Notes: generated by a model not told the origin, from the sequence alone. Positions 15,332-24,700 are shown, numbered from the stretch's first letter. The stretch: DNA of 64,000 nt from Bacillus sp. ISL-45 (GCF_018613195.1 NZ_JAGGQQ010000013.1:1-64000), one strand, 5' to 3'. Numbers and translations are program-made.

Positions 15332-17014
15332 CCAAGTTTTAAAGGGCGGTGATCCTGGAGGAGCATTCATGATCATGTCTGCGATTGGCAAGACGTAAGC
15401 CATTGAAACAACCACCAGCATAAGTACAACCCAGATTCCCCAGCGCTCTGTCCAGTATGGAGTTTTCGCCGCTCCTGCTTCCTCTTCCGCAATTGGGAAT
15501 TCGGTTACTCCCTTTGGTGCAAAGAACATGAGGTTGAACACCGCATAAACCTGGAGGATCACGCCAATCAGCAATAAGCTTGCTCCAATGCCTACAGCTG
15601 CCATATAAGGATTCCATCCAAGCGTTTCTGCAAAATTTCCATAGGTTGTGAATGAAGTTCTTCTTGGTGAACCGAAGAGACCTGCAGCATGCATGGAAAT
15701 CGACATGATCACCATACCGATAGTCCAAATGACGGTTTGAATGACACCCAGTTTATTCATGGCAGGAGTCAATACACGTTTTGACAGGTACGGAACCAGC
15801 CAGTAACTGATGCCGAAGAAGGTCATGATGACAGACATACCAAGCGTTAAATGGAAGTGGCCTACCACCCACATCGTATTGTGTACAACCTGATCCAATT
15901 GGTTCGTGCTTTGCGCAATTCCGCCAGCTCCAGCGGGAATGAAAGCTACCATGGCGATAAACGGCGACAGGAATCGTACATCTCCCCATGGCATCTTTTT
16001 ATACCAGCCAAGTAAACCTTTTCCGCCTTTCGCTCTTGCTGTACGTTCAAAAACCCTGAACATCGCGTATGCGGTCATTAGAGAAGGAAACCCGATTGCA
16101 AGGCTCATGAATACGTGCATATATTTGATGGACTCTGAAATGCCCGGATCAATGATCTGATGGTGAAAACCGCCGGTTATGTTCATGATTACTAACGGGA
16201 TGACAACAATACGTGTTAAAAGATCATTCCAGCGGTTTCCCCCGATTATTTTTGGTACGATTACATACCATGCTGATACAGCCGTCAGATACCAAATGTT
16301 AACGGCAGTATGGCCAAATGCCCAGAAAAGAGTACGCGCCAGCAATACATTTATGCCGTCAGTCCATCCAAGTGTCCAAGGAATGATCATGAAAAGGACT
16401 TCTACGGCAACAAAAGCTGTTGCGCCGACTAACAGGACAAAGACACCAGTTGCAAAGAAGGCGAGGATCGGGAGATGTTGTCCCTTGTGATTCCTTCTCC
16501 AGTTTGCGACCTGAGTAAACGCTCCCAGCGAAAGCATCCAGATGCCCAGAACAATGAATACCAAGCCAAAGTAAAACATTGGCGATGCAGCCATTGGCGG
16601 GTAGAAGGTGTACATGACGGAGGCTTCATTCTTTAAAATCGGAATGACGACCAAAACAAATCCGAAAATCTTCATCCAAAAACCGATCCATGCCATTTTT
16701 CTTACTTTAGGAAGCAATCCTCCAAGTGTGTGGGAGAGGCCGGCATAAAAATATCCTATTGTGAAAAATGCGGATAATACAACAACTAACAGAATTCCAT
16801 GGGCCGTCAGCACCTGGTAATAGTTAAGCCATGGCGGCAGTTGCAGGACACCGGCACGATTGAGCCCTTGCAGCAAGCCCAAGAAACCGCCTAGCAGCAA
16901 TGCGATAAATGCGATAGATAAGTATGATTTCGAGATTCTTGCATCTTCCTGGCTGATTCCTAATATCTGATTTGTTTTGTGATTAAATGAAGTTGTTTTT
17001 AATGCAGGTTGCAC
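15329..17014 (-). CDS. cbaA: ba3-type cytochrome c oxidase subunit I
   Basis: 561-aa heme-copper oxidase catalytic subunit with about 13 transmembrane helices. Visible landmarks are LTAHGILLVVVLSAFF (low-spin heme His), FWAFGHTAVNIWYL (CuB His region; the usual HPEVY is replaced as in B-type oxidases), HHQIIDPG (CuB His pair) and VGHFHLTLG (heme ligands). The gene order IIa-II-I is that of ba3/b(o/a)3 oxidases, which reduce oxygen with high affinity and pump fewer protons. It follows subunit II by 15 nt. Its 3' end meets an intergenic repeat. The symbol follows the Bacillus-type cba naming and is tentative. Confidence 0.93.
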   Translation of the reverse strand: MQPALKTTSFNHKTNQILGISQEDARISKSYLSIAFIALLLGGFLGLLQGLNRAGVLQLPPWLNYYQVLTAHGILLVVVLSAFFTIGYFYAGLSHTLGGLLPKVRKMAWIGFWMKIFGFVLVVIPILKNEASVMYTFYPPMAASPMFYFGLVFIVLGIWMLSLGAFTQVANWRRNHKGQHLPILAFFATGVFVLLVGATAFVAVEVLFMIIPWTLGWTDGINVLLARTLFWAFGHTAVNIWYLTAVSAWYVIVPKIIGGNRWNDLLTRIVVIPLVIMNITGGFHHQIIDPGISESIKYMHVFMSLAIGFPSLMTAYAMFRVFERTARAKGGKGLLGWYKKMPWGDVRFLSPFIAMVAFIPAGAGGIAQSTNQLDQVVHNTMWVVGHFHLTLGMSVIMTFFGISYWLVPYLSKRVLTPAMNKLGVIQTVIWTIGMVIMSISMHAAGLFGSPRRTSFTTYGNFAETLGWNPYMAAVGIGASLLLIGVILQVYAVFNLMFFAPKGVTEFPIAEEEAGAAKTPYWTERWGIWVVLMLVVVSMAYVLPIADMIMNAPPGSPPFKTW

Positions 17015-17029
17015 ATTCTTTCCCCCCTT

Positions 17030-17491
17030 TTATTTTACGATGATTTTCGTGCTCATTGCCTGGTGCCCAGCACCGCAATATTCGTTGCATAACACCAAAT
17101 ATTCACCTGGTTCATCAAACTTTTGAGATATTTTTTGGATATGCCCCGGCATAACCATTGCGTTCAAATTCGTATTTGCCACCTGAAAACCATGGACAAC
17201 ATCTTTTGACGTTAAAGTGAAATGGACAGTTGATCCAGCAGGAACTTCGATTTCCATCGGTGTAAAACTAAATACCTGAAGGGTCATGACGACTTCAAAC
17301 GCATTTTCACCAATTTGTTTGATTCCCGGCTCGTCAAACGGAGCTGTTTCATCAACCTTTTGGGGATCGATCGTTTCTTTATGGCTTGGGGGCCCCATTC
17401 CCAATGCCACTGCCTGGTACCCAGTAAAAATCATGAACCCCATGATCATGCCAAAACTTAAAAACAGCCAGATTTTTTCATCCAAATGCAT
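17030..17491 (-). CDS. cbaB: ba3-type cytochrome c oxidase subunit II (CuA)
   Basis: 153 aa, short as in ba3 oxidases. One N-terminal transmembrane helix (about residues 8-30) is followed by an external cupredoxin domain. The CuA centre is complete: His100 in VVHGF, Cys135 and Cys139 in CNEYCGAGH, His143 and Met146. It accepts electrons from cytochrome c and passes them to subunit I. It lies between the IIa gene and subunit I, in a tight operon. Confidence 0.93.
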   Translation of the reverse strand: MHLDEKIWLFLSFGMIMGFMIFTGYQAVALGMGPPSHKETIDPQKVDETAPFDEPGIKQIGENAFEVVMTLQVFSFTPMEIEVPAGSTVHFTLTSKDVVHGFQVANTNLNAMVMPGHIQKISQKFDEPGEYLVLCNEYCGAGHQAMSTKIIVK

Positions 17492-17508
17492 CTTGTTCGC
17501 TCCCCCTT

Positions 17509-17676
17509 CTATACTCTTGCCATATAGAGTCCAAATAGAATAAAGTACGTAGCAAGAATCACTGCTCCTACTACTCCAACTGATATCCAGGTTCCTATCT
17601 TCGATTTGTCACCACTGGCAACCTCTCCGATTTCATCCTGAACTTCTGCCTGGGCCTTTCCGTCTGTTGCTTTCAA
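17509..17676 (-). CDS. cytochrome c oxidase subunit IIa
   Basis: 55-aa protein starting at TTG, with an AAAGGAGGGG ribosome binding site just upstream; an ATG is not available. A polar N-terminus (KATDGKAQAEVQDEIGE) is followed by one transmembrane helix (about 29-50, GTWISVGVVGAVILATYFIL) and the ending GLYMARV. Single-helix subunit IIa proteins of this length precede subunit II in ba3 oxidase operons, supplying a helix missing from the short subunit II. Stop and next start are 17 nt apart. Confidence 0.85.
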   Translation of the reverse strand: MKATDGKAQAEVQDEIGEVASGDKSKIGTWISVGVVGAVILATYFILFGLYMARV

Positions 17677-17714
17677 CCAAATCCCCTCCTTTGATTTCTT
17701 ACCTTCATCTTAAT

Positions 17715-17749
17715 TGCGAATGATTATCAATGTAGTGAGTCAAATCACA
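17715..17749 (-). promoter_or_regulatory. Fnr-like and Fur-like boxes upstream of the ba3 oxidase operon
   Basis: On the minus strand, TGTGATTTGACTCACT (17734-17749) matches the Bacillus Fnr/CRP pattern TGTGA-N6-TCACA at 9 of 10 positions. Next to it, TGCGAATGATTATCA (17715-17729, plus-strand reading) matches the Fur consensus at all but two positions. Both lie within 75 bp of the subunit IIa start. Control by oxygen and iron would suit a heme-copper oxidase, but the sites are predictions. Confidence 0.55.
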
Positions 17750-17816
17750 TATAAAACCCCTGGGAGTACTAGAATTTTATCTTTTTTTAGGAATGAATTC
17801 CGAATCTTAAGCAAAC

Positions 17817-17848
17817 AAAAACCCTCGCTGCTTGTGACGAGGGTTTTT
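17817..17848. terminator. bidirectional hairpin terminator
   Basis: AAAACCCTCG-CTGCTTGTGA-CGAGGGTTTT, A-rich on one side and T-rich on the other. No gene clearly ends here, so it may insulate the oxidase promoter or end a short unannotated transcript. Nothing else is recognised between 17750 and 18051. Confidence 0.75.
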
Positions 17849-18051
17849 AAAAGTAAGTTGAAATTTCCCGAAAAAATTTTAGCTCGATTACTCCCCTTCA
17901 TACGCTTCGAACTCCCTATGTAGTTCGAAATGAGTTTATTAGTTTTCAAAAGAGGGTAAACAATCATCTATCAAGAAAGCTAACTTCGGTTTTTCCATCA
18001 TGGGATTTTTAAATTTCTCAGCACGTAAATAGTACAACAGGAGGATTTCAT

Positions 18052-18216
18052 ATGTTTAAGGATATTTTGACTTCAGAAGAACATAATTTAGTGAAAGAAT
18101 TAAAATATAGGGTTATAGATGTGGCTAATAAAAACGAAAGAGAATCCATTCATGGCGAAATCAATGCCATTTTTGAACAGGCAAAAGCTCGTTTTCTATC
18201 CAATTTAAATAATTAG
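18052..18216 (+). CDS. 54-aa small soluble protein
   Basis: ATG with a strong AGGAGGATTT site 5-6 nt upstream and a terminator 20 nt after the stop. The product starts MFKDILTSEEHNLVKELKYR and is charged and probably all-helical, with ESIHGEINAIFEQAKARF near the end. No family is recognised. Good translation and termination signals support a real gene. Confidence 0.72.
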   Translation: MFKDILTSEEHNLVKELKYRVIDVANKNERESIHGEINAIFEQAKARFLSNLNN

Positions 18217-18235
18217 TCTTTATTAATTCTCCACT

Positions 18236-18280
18236 GACAAAGAGGCAGAAAAACCAATTGGTTTTTCTGCCTCTTGTCTT
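18236..18280. terminator. bidirectional terminator
   Basis: Very long stem around AATT: GAGGCAGAAAAACC / GGTTTTTCTGCCTC, with one unpaired base in the outer arm (GACAA-AGAGG against CCTCTTGTC). It serves both the 54-aa gene and the convergent opuF-like operon. Confidence 0.9.
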
Positions 18281-18315
18281 TATCAATCCTTTTCTTAACT
18301 GATGTTCCTGAATTT

Positions 18316-19833
18316 TCATTTCAATAATCCAGCTTCTCTTAAATACTCCCGTGCTGTCTCCTCAGCCGACTCCCCTTCTACATTCACCTGGTAATTCATT
18401 TTCCGCATTTCGTCATCAGTGATTTTACCGGCCAGTTTGTTGAGTGCCTTGACGATTTCGGGATATTTTTCTGCTGTTTCAGCTCGCATAAGAGGGGCTC
18501 CCTGATATGGAGGGAACAAGTTTTTATCATCTTCAAGTACAACTAGGTTGTATCGTTGGAGCTCACTGTCGGTTGAGTAGGCATCAACCAGATTTATCTC
18601 ACCATTTTTGATCGCCCTGTACCTGAGTTTCGGTTCCATTGTAATCAGGCTTGGCAGGTTGAGTCCATAGAGTTTTTGGAGTCCTTTATATCCATCTTCC
18701 CTATCTGAAAATTCAAGTGTGAAGCCTGCTCTTAGCGAGGGTTCAATCACTTTTAAGTCAGAAATGGTTTTCAGGCCATTTTCTTCAGCCAGCTGTTCAG
18801 GAACCGCTAGAGCATAGGTATTGTTATAGTCCATTGGCTGAAGCATTTCCATACCAAACTCTTTTTTCATCCCTTCCCTTGCCTGCTGGTATACTTCTTC
18901 CCTGTTTGTGCTGCTGGCTGTTTCTTTTAAAAATTCCGAAATAGCCGTGCCGGTGAATTCAGGATAGATGTCAATATTGCCGTTTTCCAATGCTGCAAAA
19001 ACAAATGAAGTCTTTCCCAGTCCAGGTTTCAACTGGACAGAATGGTCCGTTTCTTCTTCAATAAGAAGTTTATACATATTGATCAAGATCTCTGGTTCGG
19101 AACCCAGTTTTCCTCCAATGACAATCTCTTCTTCATTTTTTCCGCCTAAAAATGGAATGACCATTATGAAAAGGACTGCTAAGGATAAGGCACCAATGGT
19201 GATAAGGGATTTTTTAAAAGAAACCGTTTCAAACCTTCTAAGCACAAGGTCGAACAGGATGGCAAGCAAGGCAGCGGGTATTGCGCCAAGAACGATTAAT
19301 GCCGTGTTATTCCTGTCGATTCCGAGAAGGATCAGGTCACCTAATCCGCCCGCTCCAATCAGCGCGGCAATCGTCGCAGTTCCTACAATCAAGACCATCG
19401 CTGTTCGAATTCCAGCCATAATGACCGGCATCGCCAATGGGAGTTCAACTTTAAGCAAACGGCGCTTGCTGTTCATTCCCATGCCCCGAGCGGCTTCAAT
19501 TAATGATGGATCCACCTCATTTATTCCTGTATATGTATTCCTTAAAATCGGCAGCAGCGCGTATGCCACAAGGGCAATGATTGCAGGGACTTTGCCAATC
19601 CCGAATAAAGGAATCAACAACCCGAGCAGCGCAAGGGATGGGATTGTCTGGAGGATCGCAGTAATCCCAATGATTCCTTCTGAAATCCGCTTCCTTCTTG
19701 TCAGGAAAATTCCAAGAGGAATGGCGATTAAGACTGCAAAGAACAGCGCAATGAAAGAAATCTGGATATGCTCCAGCAGAGCACTTAAAAGCTCGTCTTT
19801 TCTATCTGTAAAAGTGGAAATCCAGCTATTCAT
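18316..19833 (-). CDS. OpuF-type osmolyte ABC transporter, permease fused to substrate-binding domain
   Basis: 505 aa in two parts. Residues 1-210 form an OpuC/BusA-type permease with about five or six helices and the coupling loop [20 protein letters not shown] (about 112-131). A further helix (about 211-230) leads to a binding domain from about 240 to 505 that begins [19 protein letters not shown] and contains [18 protein letters not shown], the glycine betaine/choline-type binding pattern. Such fusions, seen in OpuF and BusAB, place the receptor next to the channel outside the membrane. It overlaps the ATPase gene by 4 nt. Substrates are probably betaine-type compatible solutes. Confidence 0.9.
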   Translation of the reverse strand: MNSWISTFTDRKDELLSALLEHIQISFIALFFAVLIAIPLGIFLTRRKRISEGIIGITAILQTIPSLALLGLLIPLFGIGKVPAIIALVAYALLPILRNTYTGINEVDPSLIEAARGMGMNSKRRLLKVELPLAMPVIMAGIRTAMVLIVGTATIAALIGAGGLGDLILLGIDRNNTALIVLGAIPAALLAILFDLVLRRFETVSFKKSLITIGALSLAVLFIMVIPFLGGKNEEEIVIGGKLGSEPEILINMYKLLIEEETDHSVQLKPGLGKTSFVFAALENGNIDIYPEFTGTAISEFLKETASSTNREEVYQQAREGMKKEFGMEMLQPMDYNNTYALAVPEQLAEENGLKTISDLKVIEPSLRAGFTLEFSDREDGYKGLQKLYGLNLPSLITMEPKLRYRAIKNGEINLVDAYSTDSELQRYNLVVLEDDKNLFPPYQGAPLMRAETAEKYPEIVKALNKLAGKITDDEMRKMNYQVNVEGESAEETAREYLREAGLLK

Positions 19834-20777
19834 TTAATCCCCTCCATCTGCCGGGATAAGATCCGGATCATTCCCTGTCTATCTATGGTGCCGATAATTT
19901 CTTCCATTTCTTTAACAGCTACCTGTTCATGTTCACTCAATAAGGCGAGGATTTCATTTATCGGCATACGGGAGGATATGACAGGTAGCTGGTCCATTTC
20001 TCCTTGATTTGCAGGCTTGACACCTTCACGAATATCCACGATTTCTGCCTGGGCCTGGTCAATCCCGACAAACTCTCGGACAAAGTCATTCGCAGGCTGT
20101 TGGAGCAGCTCTTCCGAAGTTCCGGTCTGGATAACTTCTCCATTCTTCATCAGGCAAATCCGTTCTCCGAGTTTAAGTGCTTCACTCATATCATGCGTCA
20201 CAAATACGATGGTTTTCTTTATGTTCTTTTGCAGTTCGATAAGATCATCCTGAAGCTTCTCTCTGCTTAGGGGATCCAAGGCGCTGAATGGCTCGTCCAT
20301 TAATATAATGGGCGGGTTTGCCGCAAGCGCCCGGGCGACGCCAATTCTTTGCTGCTGCCCTCCTGATAATTCATGAGGCAGTCTTTTCCGGTACGTTTTT
20401 GGATCGAGTCCAACCATATCCAGTAATTCATTTATTCGGTGATCGATTTTTTCATGCTCCCATCTTTTCATTTCCGGAACAACCGCAATATTTTCTTCAA
20501 TCGTCATATGTGGAAATAAAGCAATCTGCTGAAGGACATATCCAATGTCCCAGCGAAGCTCGTGAATATCATAGTCACTGATTTTCTTATCCTTGATTTT
20601 AATGTATCCTTTTGTAAGAGGAATCAACCGATTGATCATTTTTAGAGTTGTCGTTTTTCCGGAGCCGCTCGGACCAATCAGGACAAGCAGTTCCCCTTCT
20701 TTGATATGTAAATTAAAATTCTTTACCGCAAAGGTTCCATCGTCATATTTTTTCGATACATCTTCAAAGCTGATCAC
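19830..20777 (-). CDS. OpuF-type osmolyte ABC transporter ATPase
   Basis: 315 aa with a full ABC domain: Walker [10 protein letters not shown] (about residues 35-43), Q-loop [12 protein letters not shown], signature [15 protein letters not shown] (about 136-150), Walker [14 protein letters not shown], and H-loop FVTHDM. After residue 245 only a short CBS-like tail remains ([14 protein letters not shown] ... [14 protein letters not shown]), less than the two CBS domains of classical OpuA/OpuC ATPases. It energises the fused permease/receptor encoded next, whose start it overlaps. Osmotic control is expected from the family, not seen in the sequence. Confidence 0.9.
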   Translation of the reverse strand: MISFEDVSKKYDDGTFAVKNFNLHIKEGELLVLIGPSGSGKTTTLKMINRLIPLTKGYIKIKDKKISDYDIHELRWDIGYVLQQIALFPHMTIEENIAVVPEMKRWEHEKIDHRINELLDMVGLDPKTYRKRLPHELSGGQQQRIGVARALAANPPIILMDEPFSALDPLSREKLQDDLIELQKNIKKTIVFVTHDMSEALKLGERICLMKNGEVIQTGTSEELLQQPANDFVREFVGIDQAQAEIVDIREGVKPANQGEMDQLPVISSRMPINEILALLSEHEQVAVKEMEEIIGTIDRQGMIRILSRQMEGIK

Positions 20778-20972
20778 TTTTTCACCCCTATATCTCTCTT
20801 GATTTTCTTTGATATTGTTAGCACTTTGAGGATTTCTTATTTTTGGTTATGTATTAGAAAGGCTTTCACAGGAATACAAACTACATACTATCAAAAGTTC
20901 AGCCTTTTTGAAAAAAGAAGGGCTGCTGAGCAGGTACTTTGATAGGTGAAACATTAAATCCGTTATCCTAAC

Positions 20973-21239
20973 CGGCTATATCACTTCTTTATGTGACCCG
21001 TTTCCTCATTGCTTCCCTTAACCGGGCACATATCTCTGCTTTATGTGACCCGTTTTCTCCTTGCTTCCCTTAACCGGGCACATATCTTTGCTTTATGTGA
21101 CCCGTTTCCTCATTGCTTCCCTCAACCGGGCACATATCTCTGCTTTATGCGACCCGTTTTCTCATTGCTTCCCTTAACCGGGCACATATCTCTGCTTTAT
21201 GTGACCCGTTTTCTCCTTACTTCCCTTAACCAGGAACAT
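20973..21239. repeat. 52-bp tandem repeat array, five copies, each with a hairpin
   Basis: TATGTGACCCG (third copy-pair variant TATGCGACCCG) recurs at 20990, 21042, 21094, 21146 and 21198, a period of exactly 52 bp. Each unit carries CGGGCACATA...TATGTGACCCG, a stem with one bulged base and a loop of about 9 nt. The linker reads TTTTCTCCTTGCTTCCCTTA with small changes. The period is not a multiple of three and the array is intergenic, upstream of the opuF-like operon and downstream of an aldo/keto reductase gene. No CRISPR features. Confidence 0.9.
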
Positions 21240-21297
21240 CCTTAATATGATTGATTTCCCCCCTTCCTTTACCCTGACCTAAGAAAAATATTCCAAT

Positions 21298-21335
21298 AAA
21301 AAAACTGTAAAACCATTTGGCTTTACAGTTTTTTT
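21298..21335 (-). terminator. terminator after the aldo/keto reductase genes
   Basis: AAAAACTGTAAA-ACCATTTGGC-TTTACAGTTTTT, rich in A/T on both flanks. It lies 8 nt past the stop of the minus-strand aldo/keto reductase gene. Confidence 0.85.
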
Positions 21336-21342
21336 GTAGTCC

Positions 21343-22332
21343 TTATTTTAAAATTTCATCAATCATGTTCAGTTCTGCTTCACTGAAATTAAGACGATTC
21401 AGCGCAGCGACGTTTTCTTCAATCTGGCTGACCTTGCTTGCACCGATGAGTGCTGAGGTGATTTTCTGTTCCCTGAGCACCCATGCAAGTGCCATCTGGG
21501 CAAGTGACTGGCCGCGTTCCTGCGCCACTTCATTTAGCTTTCTTACCTTTATCAGAACCTCTTCAGATACATCTCCTTCGTTCAGGAAGCTGTTTGGCTT
21601 CAAGGCCCTGGAATCTGCCGGAATTCCATTGATATACCTGTTGGTCAGCAATCCTTGTGCCAGCGGAACAAATGCGATTGATCCGACTCCTTCTTCTTGA
21701 AGCAAATCAGTGAGTCCATCTTCTACCCAGCGGTTGAGCATCGAATAGGCAGGCTGGTGGATCAGCAATGGAGTGCCCAGCTCTCTTAAAATTCCGATTG
21801 CCTGCTTCGTTTCTTCTACACCATAATTGGACAGCCCTACATACAACGCTTTTCCTTGCCTTACGACATGGTCAAGCGCCATCATTGTTTCCTCCAAAGG
21901 CGTTTCCGGATCTGGTCTGTGATGGTAAAAGATATCGACGTAATCAAGGCCCATCCTTTTCAGACTCTGGTCGAGACTGGACACGAGATATTTTCTTGAA
22001 CCCCAGTCGCCGTAAGGCCCCTGCCACATTCCATAGCCAGCTTTTGTCGAAATCACCATCTCATCACGGTATCCTGAAAAATCCTTCCTGAGAATTGCAC
22101 CAAAGTTTTCCTCTGCTGAACCAGGTGGCGGACCATAGTTATTCGCAAGATCAAAATGAGTAATGCCTAGATCAAAAGCTTTCCTAATTAACGAACGGCC
22201 ATTCTCAAAGGAATCCTGTCCTCCGAAATTGTGCCATAAGCCCAGGGAAATGGCCGGTAATTTAAGGCCTGATTTGCCTAACCTGTTATATGTCATTGAA
22301 TTATAGCGATTGCTGTCTGGTTGATAAGCCAT
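21343..22332 (-). CDS. aldo/keto reductase, YghZ-like
   Basis: 329-aa NAD(P)H-dependent oxidoreductase with a TIM-barrel fold. The catalytic set is visible: Asp in FDLANNYG (about 61, with Tyr about 66), Lys in VISTKAGYG (about 97) and His in IFYHHRPD (about 137). The extended insert GYGMWQGPYGDWGSRKYLV and the N-terminus YQPDSNRYNSMTYNRLGKSG resemble E. coli YghZ, which reduces L-glyceraldehyde 3-phosphate and methylglyoxal. A detoxification role is therefore likely but not certain. It is the last gene of a MATE-AKR-AKR series. Confidence 0.88.
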   Translation of the reverse strand: MAYQPDSNRYNSMTYNRLGKSGLKLPAISLGLWHNFGGQDSFENGRSLIRKAFDLGITHFDLANNYGPPPGSAEENFGAILRKDFSGYRDEMVISTKAGYGMWQGPYGDWGSRKYLVSSLDQSLKRMGLDYVDIFYHHRPDPETPLEETMMALDHVVRQGKALYVGLSNYGVEETKQAIGILRELGTPLLIHQPAYSMLNRWVEDGLTDLLQEEGVGSIAFVPLAQGLLTNRYINGIPADSRALKPNSFLNEGDVSEEVLIKVRKLNEVAQERGQSLAQMALAWVLREQKITSALIGASKVSQIEENVAALNRLNFSEAELNMIDEILK

Positions 22333-22364
22333 TAATTAAAACCTCCATTAAGTAGTCTGTTTTT

Positions 22365-23300
22365 TTACCAACCCAACGGGTCAGCTTGCAGCTTTTGTTC
22401 CCAAATCTCCTTTATTTTTTCTGCTTTTTCAATAGAGATGCTTGTATCTGAAGCAGATAGATTTTCAATCAGCTGCTCGAGATTCTTGTTTCCAGGAATG
22501 ACGGCAGAGACCTCCTGATAATAAAGAATATACCTTAAAGCCAACTGGACCAACGATTCTCCCGGCTCCAGCAATTCCCTAAGAACAGGCAGGAGCTCTG
22601 CTCTTTTCATAAGCTGTTCCCGGCCCCAACGACTCCGGATGTCAGTGAAAATACTGTTCTCATCATATTTGCCTGAAAGCCACCCAGAATCAAGCGGAAC
22701 TTTTACAATCAGTCCCACTTTTTTTTCTGCTGCCTTTTTGAAGGCTTTTCTTGGCTCCTGGTGAAAAATGTTGAACATCACCTCAATAACCTGGCTTCCG
22801 GTATTTCGAATCAGCTCGTCCATTTCTCTCGCAGTGTCCACTGAAGCTCCATAAGCACGGATCTTGCCTTCCTGTTTGAGTGACTCCAATACTTCAAAAT
22901 GATTTGTGCTTCCAGTCAGGATTTCAAACGGCGGATTATGAAGCAAAATGGAATCAAGATAATCCGTTTTAAGCCGGCGCAAGCTATTTTCAACCGAACT
23001 GCGGATTTTCTGCGAATCAAAATTCAGGGTGTTATCTGGATGATGACCGAACTTGCTATTAATCACGGCCTCACTCCTTCTTCCAATAAGAGCTTCCCCA
23101 AGCAATGACTCACTATTGCCTCCGCCATAATTAGGGGCGGTATCAAAGAAATTGCAGCCCTGATCAAGCGCTTCATGCACCAGCTTGATTGCATGATTGT
23201 CCTCCATACCTTCCCAGTCCCTGGCGTTCCCGAGCTGCCATGCACCAAAACCAACTTCCGGCACCTTTATCCCTGTGCTTCCAAGCTGCCTGTAATTCAC
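22365..23300 (-). CDS. aldo/keto reductase
   Basis: 311 aa, a second AKR barrel. MNYRQLGSTGIKVPEVGFGAWQLG at the start, FFDTAPNYGGGNSE (Asp and Tyr of the tetrad, about residues 52-58), VINSKFGHH (Lys) and SILLHNPP (His) complete the catalytic set. The C-terminus has VSAVIPGNKNLEQL, the cofactor-binding loop. It precedes the YghZ-like gene by 32 nt and follows the MATE gene by 29 nt, so the three may share a transcript. Substrate unknown. Confidence 0.87.
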   Translation of the reverse strand: MNYRQLGSTGIKVPEVGFGAWQLGNARDWEGMEDNHAIKLVHEALDQGCNFFDTAPNYGGGNSESLLGEALIGRRSEAVINSKFGHHPDNTLNFDSQKIRSSVENSLRRLKTDYLDSILLHNPPFEILTGSTNHFEVLESLKQEGKIRAYGASVDTAREMDELIRNTGSQVIEVMFNIFHQEPRKAFKKAAEKKVGLIVKVPLDSGWLSGKYDENSIFTDIRSRWGREQLMKRAELLPVLRELLEPGESLVQLALRYILYYQEVSAVIPGNKNLEQLIENLSASDTSISIEKAEKIKEIWEQKLQADPLGW

Positions 23301-23329
23301 CTTCTTGCCCTCCTCTCAAAAATCAACGA

Positions 23330-24700
23330 TCACGCTGTTTGCACCCTGTCATCAACCAGGACCTTCTTCTCCCAGACTCGGCTCTTCCATCTAATATACA
23401 TGATGATTCCTCTGAACCATTCATCAATGATAAAGGCAATCCAAATGCCAGAAAGGCCTAAACCCATTGTGATCCCTAAAAAGTAGGCGAGCGGAACACT
23501 GATCCCCCACATCGAGACAAGAGCCATCTTCACCGGGAATACCGCATCTCCGGCTGCCCGGAGAGAACTGATCACAACTATATTAAAGGTTCTCCCAGGT
23601 TCAAGGATCAGACACAAGAGCAGAACCTTGCTTCCCTCCCTGATGATTTCCTTGTTATCGGTAAAGACCCCAAGTATAGGTTCTCTGATTGCAACGATTA
23701 CCACGGTAATCGCCATTGTGATGATGATACTTAGTTTCAAGCTTTTTAATAGTTGATGGTAGGCCTTATCAAACTCTCTTGCCCCTACTTTGTATCCAAT
23801 CAGTATTTGCGTGCCCTGGCCTATCGCGATGCCGAATAGCATCATAAATGACATGATGTTAAAGGTGTATACCCTTGTTGTCAGTGCCACAGCCCCAAGC
23901 AATCCTATAATGACGGTAATTGCCATCTGGCTGGTGTTATAAACAACATTTTCGCCAGCGGAAGGAACACCTATCTTCAAAATCTTTTTGATAAAAGATT
24001 TATTGAAGTTCAGATAGTCTTCTAAAGCAATTCTCATAGGGAGCCTGCGGTATAGTAATCGGAATATTAGAATCACTGCGATTGCACGAGATATGGCTGT
24101 CGAAATAGCCACACCCTGAACCCCCAATTCCGGGACGCCGAATAGTCCGTAAATAAATAAACTGTTACCTGCTAGGTGGATGATATTCATGACGACCGAA
24201 ATCAACATTGCCTCTTTTGTTAATCCATTTGCCCGCAGTATAGCTGATGCCGTAACAAGGAGCGCCTGGGTAAAAAGTGTTCCGCCAACAATCGTTAAAT
24301 ACTGTTGAGCAAGACGGTGTATTTCGGGCGTCAGATTGAACAATTGTAAAAATAAATCGTTGAAAGCAACAACAATGATACTGACCAGCACTCCAAATAT
24401 GAGATTCAGAGAGAGTGAGAGACCTGAAATCTTTCTTGCATCAACCTGGAGTCCAGCTCCAAGGTTTTGTGATACCAAAACTGCAGTTCCTGTGGCAACA
24501 AAACCAAATACGAGGATCATGAAAAATACGAGCTGATTGGCCACCCCTACAGCCGCAACAGCTTCGTCCGAAATATGGGACAGCATGAAAGTATCTGTGC
24601 TGCCCATTAACATATGCAAAAATAATTCTATAAATATAGGCCAGGTTAGAGCTAATAAGCCAATCTGTTTAGGCAGACTGTTGATTTTCTGTATAGTCAT
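23330..24700 (-). CDS. MATE family efflux transporter
   Basis: 456 aa from the start at 24700, picked because AAAGGTGG lies about 9 nt ahead; a start nine codons further up has no such site. Twelve transmembrane helices are expected in two MatE halves: DTFMLSHISDEAVAAVGVANQ (about 35-55) is the typical first-half pattern, and the second half has VLGAVALTTRVYTFNIMSFMM-like sequence. MATE proteins export cations, drugs or metabolites using proton or sodium gradients. The substrate is unknown. It heads the unit with the two aldo/keto reductases. Confidence 0.88.
   Translation of the reverse strand: MTIQKINSLPKQIGLLALTWPIFIELFLHMLMGSTDTFMLSHISDEAVAAVGVANQLVFFMILVFGFVATGTAVLVSQNLGAGLQVDARKISGLSLSLNLIFGVLVSIIVVAFNDLFLQLFNLTPEIHRLAQQYLTIVGGTLFTQALLVTASAILRANGLTKEAMLISVVMNIIHLAGNSLFIYGLFGVPELGVQGVAISTAISRAIAVILIFRLLYRRLPMRIALEDYLNFNKSFIKKILKIGVPSAGENVVYNTSQMAITVIIGLLGAVALTTRVYTFNIMSFMMLFGIAIGQGTQILIGYKVGAREFDKAYHQLLKSLKLSIIITMAITVVIVAIREPILGVFTDNKEIIREGSKVLLLCLILEPGRTFNIVVISSLRAAGDAVFPVKMALVSMWGISVPLAYFLGITMGLGLSGIWIAFIIDEWFRGIIMYIRWKSRVWEKKVLVDDRVQTA

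Noticed and set aside
17740-17967. 75-codon minus-strand frame upstream of the oxidase operon
   Set aside because: Crosses a terminator hairpin and the Fnr-like box; no good ribosome binding site.
18968-19837. 289-codon plus-strand frame opposite the opuF-like gene
   Set aside because: Antisense shadow of a clear transporter gene; Ser/Pro/Ile-rich product with no domain.
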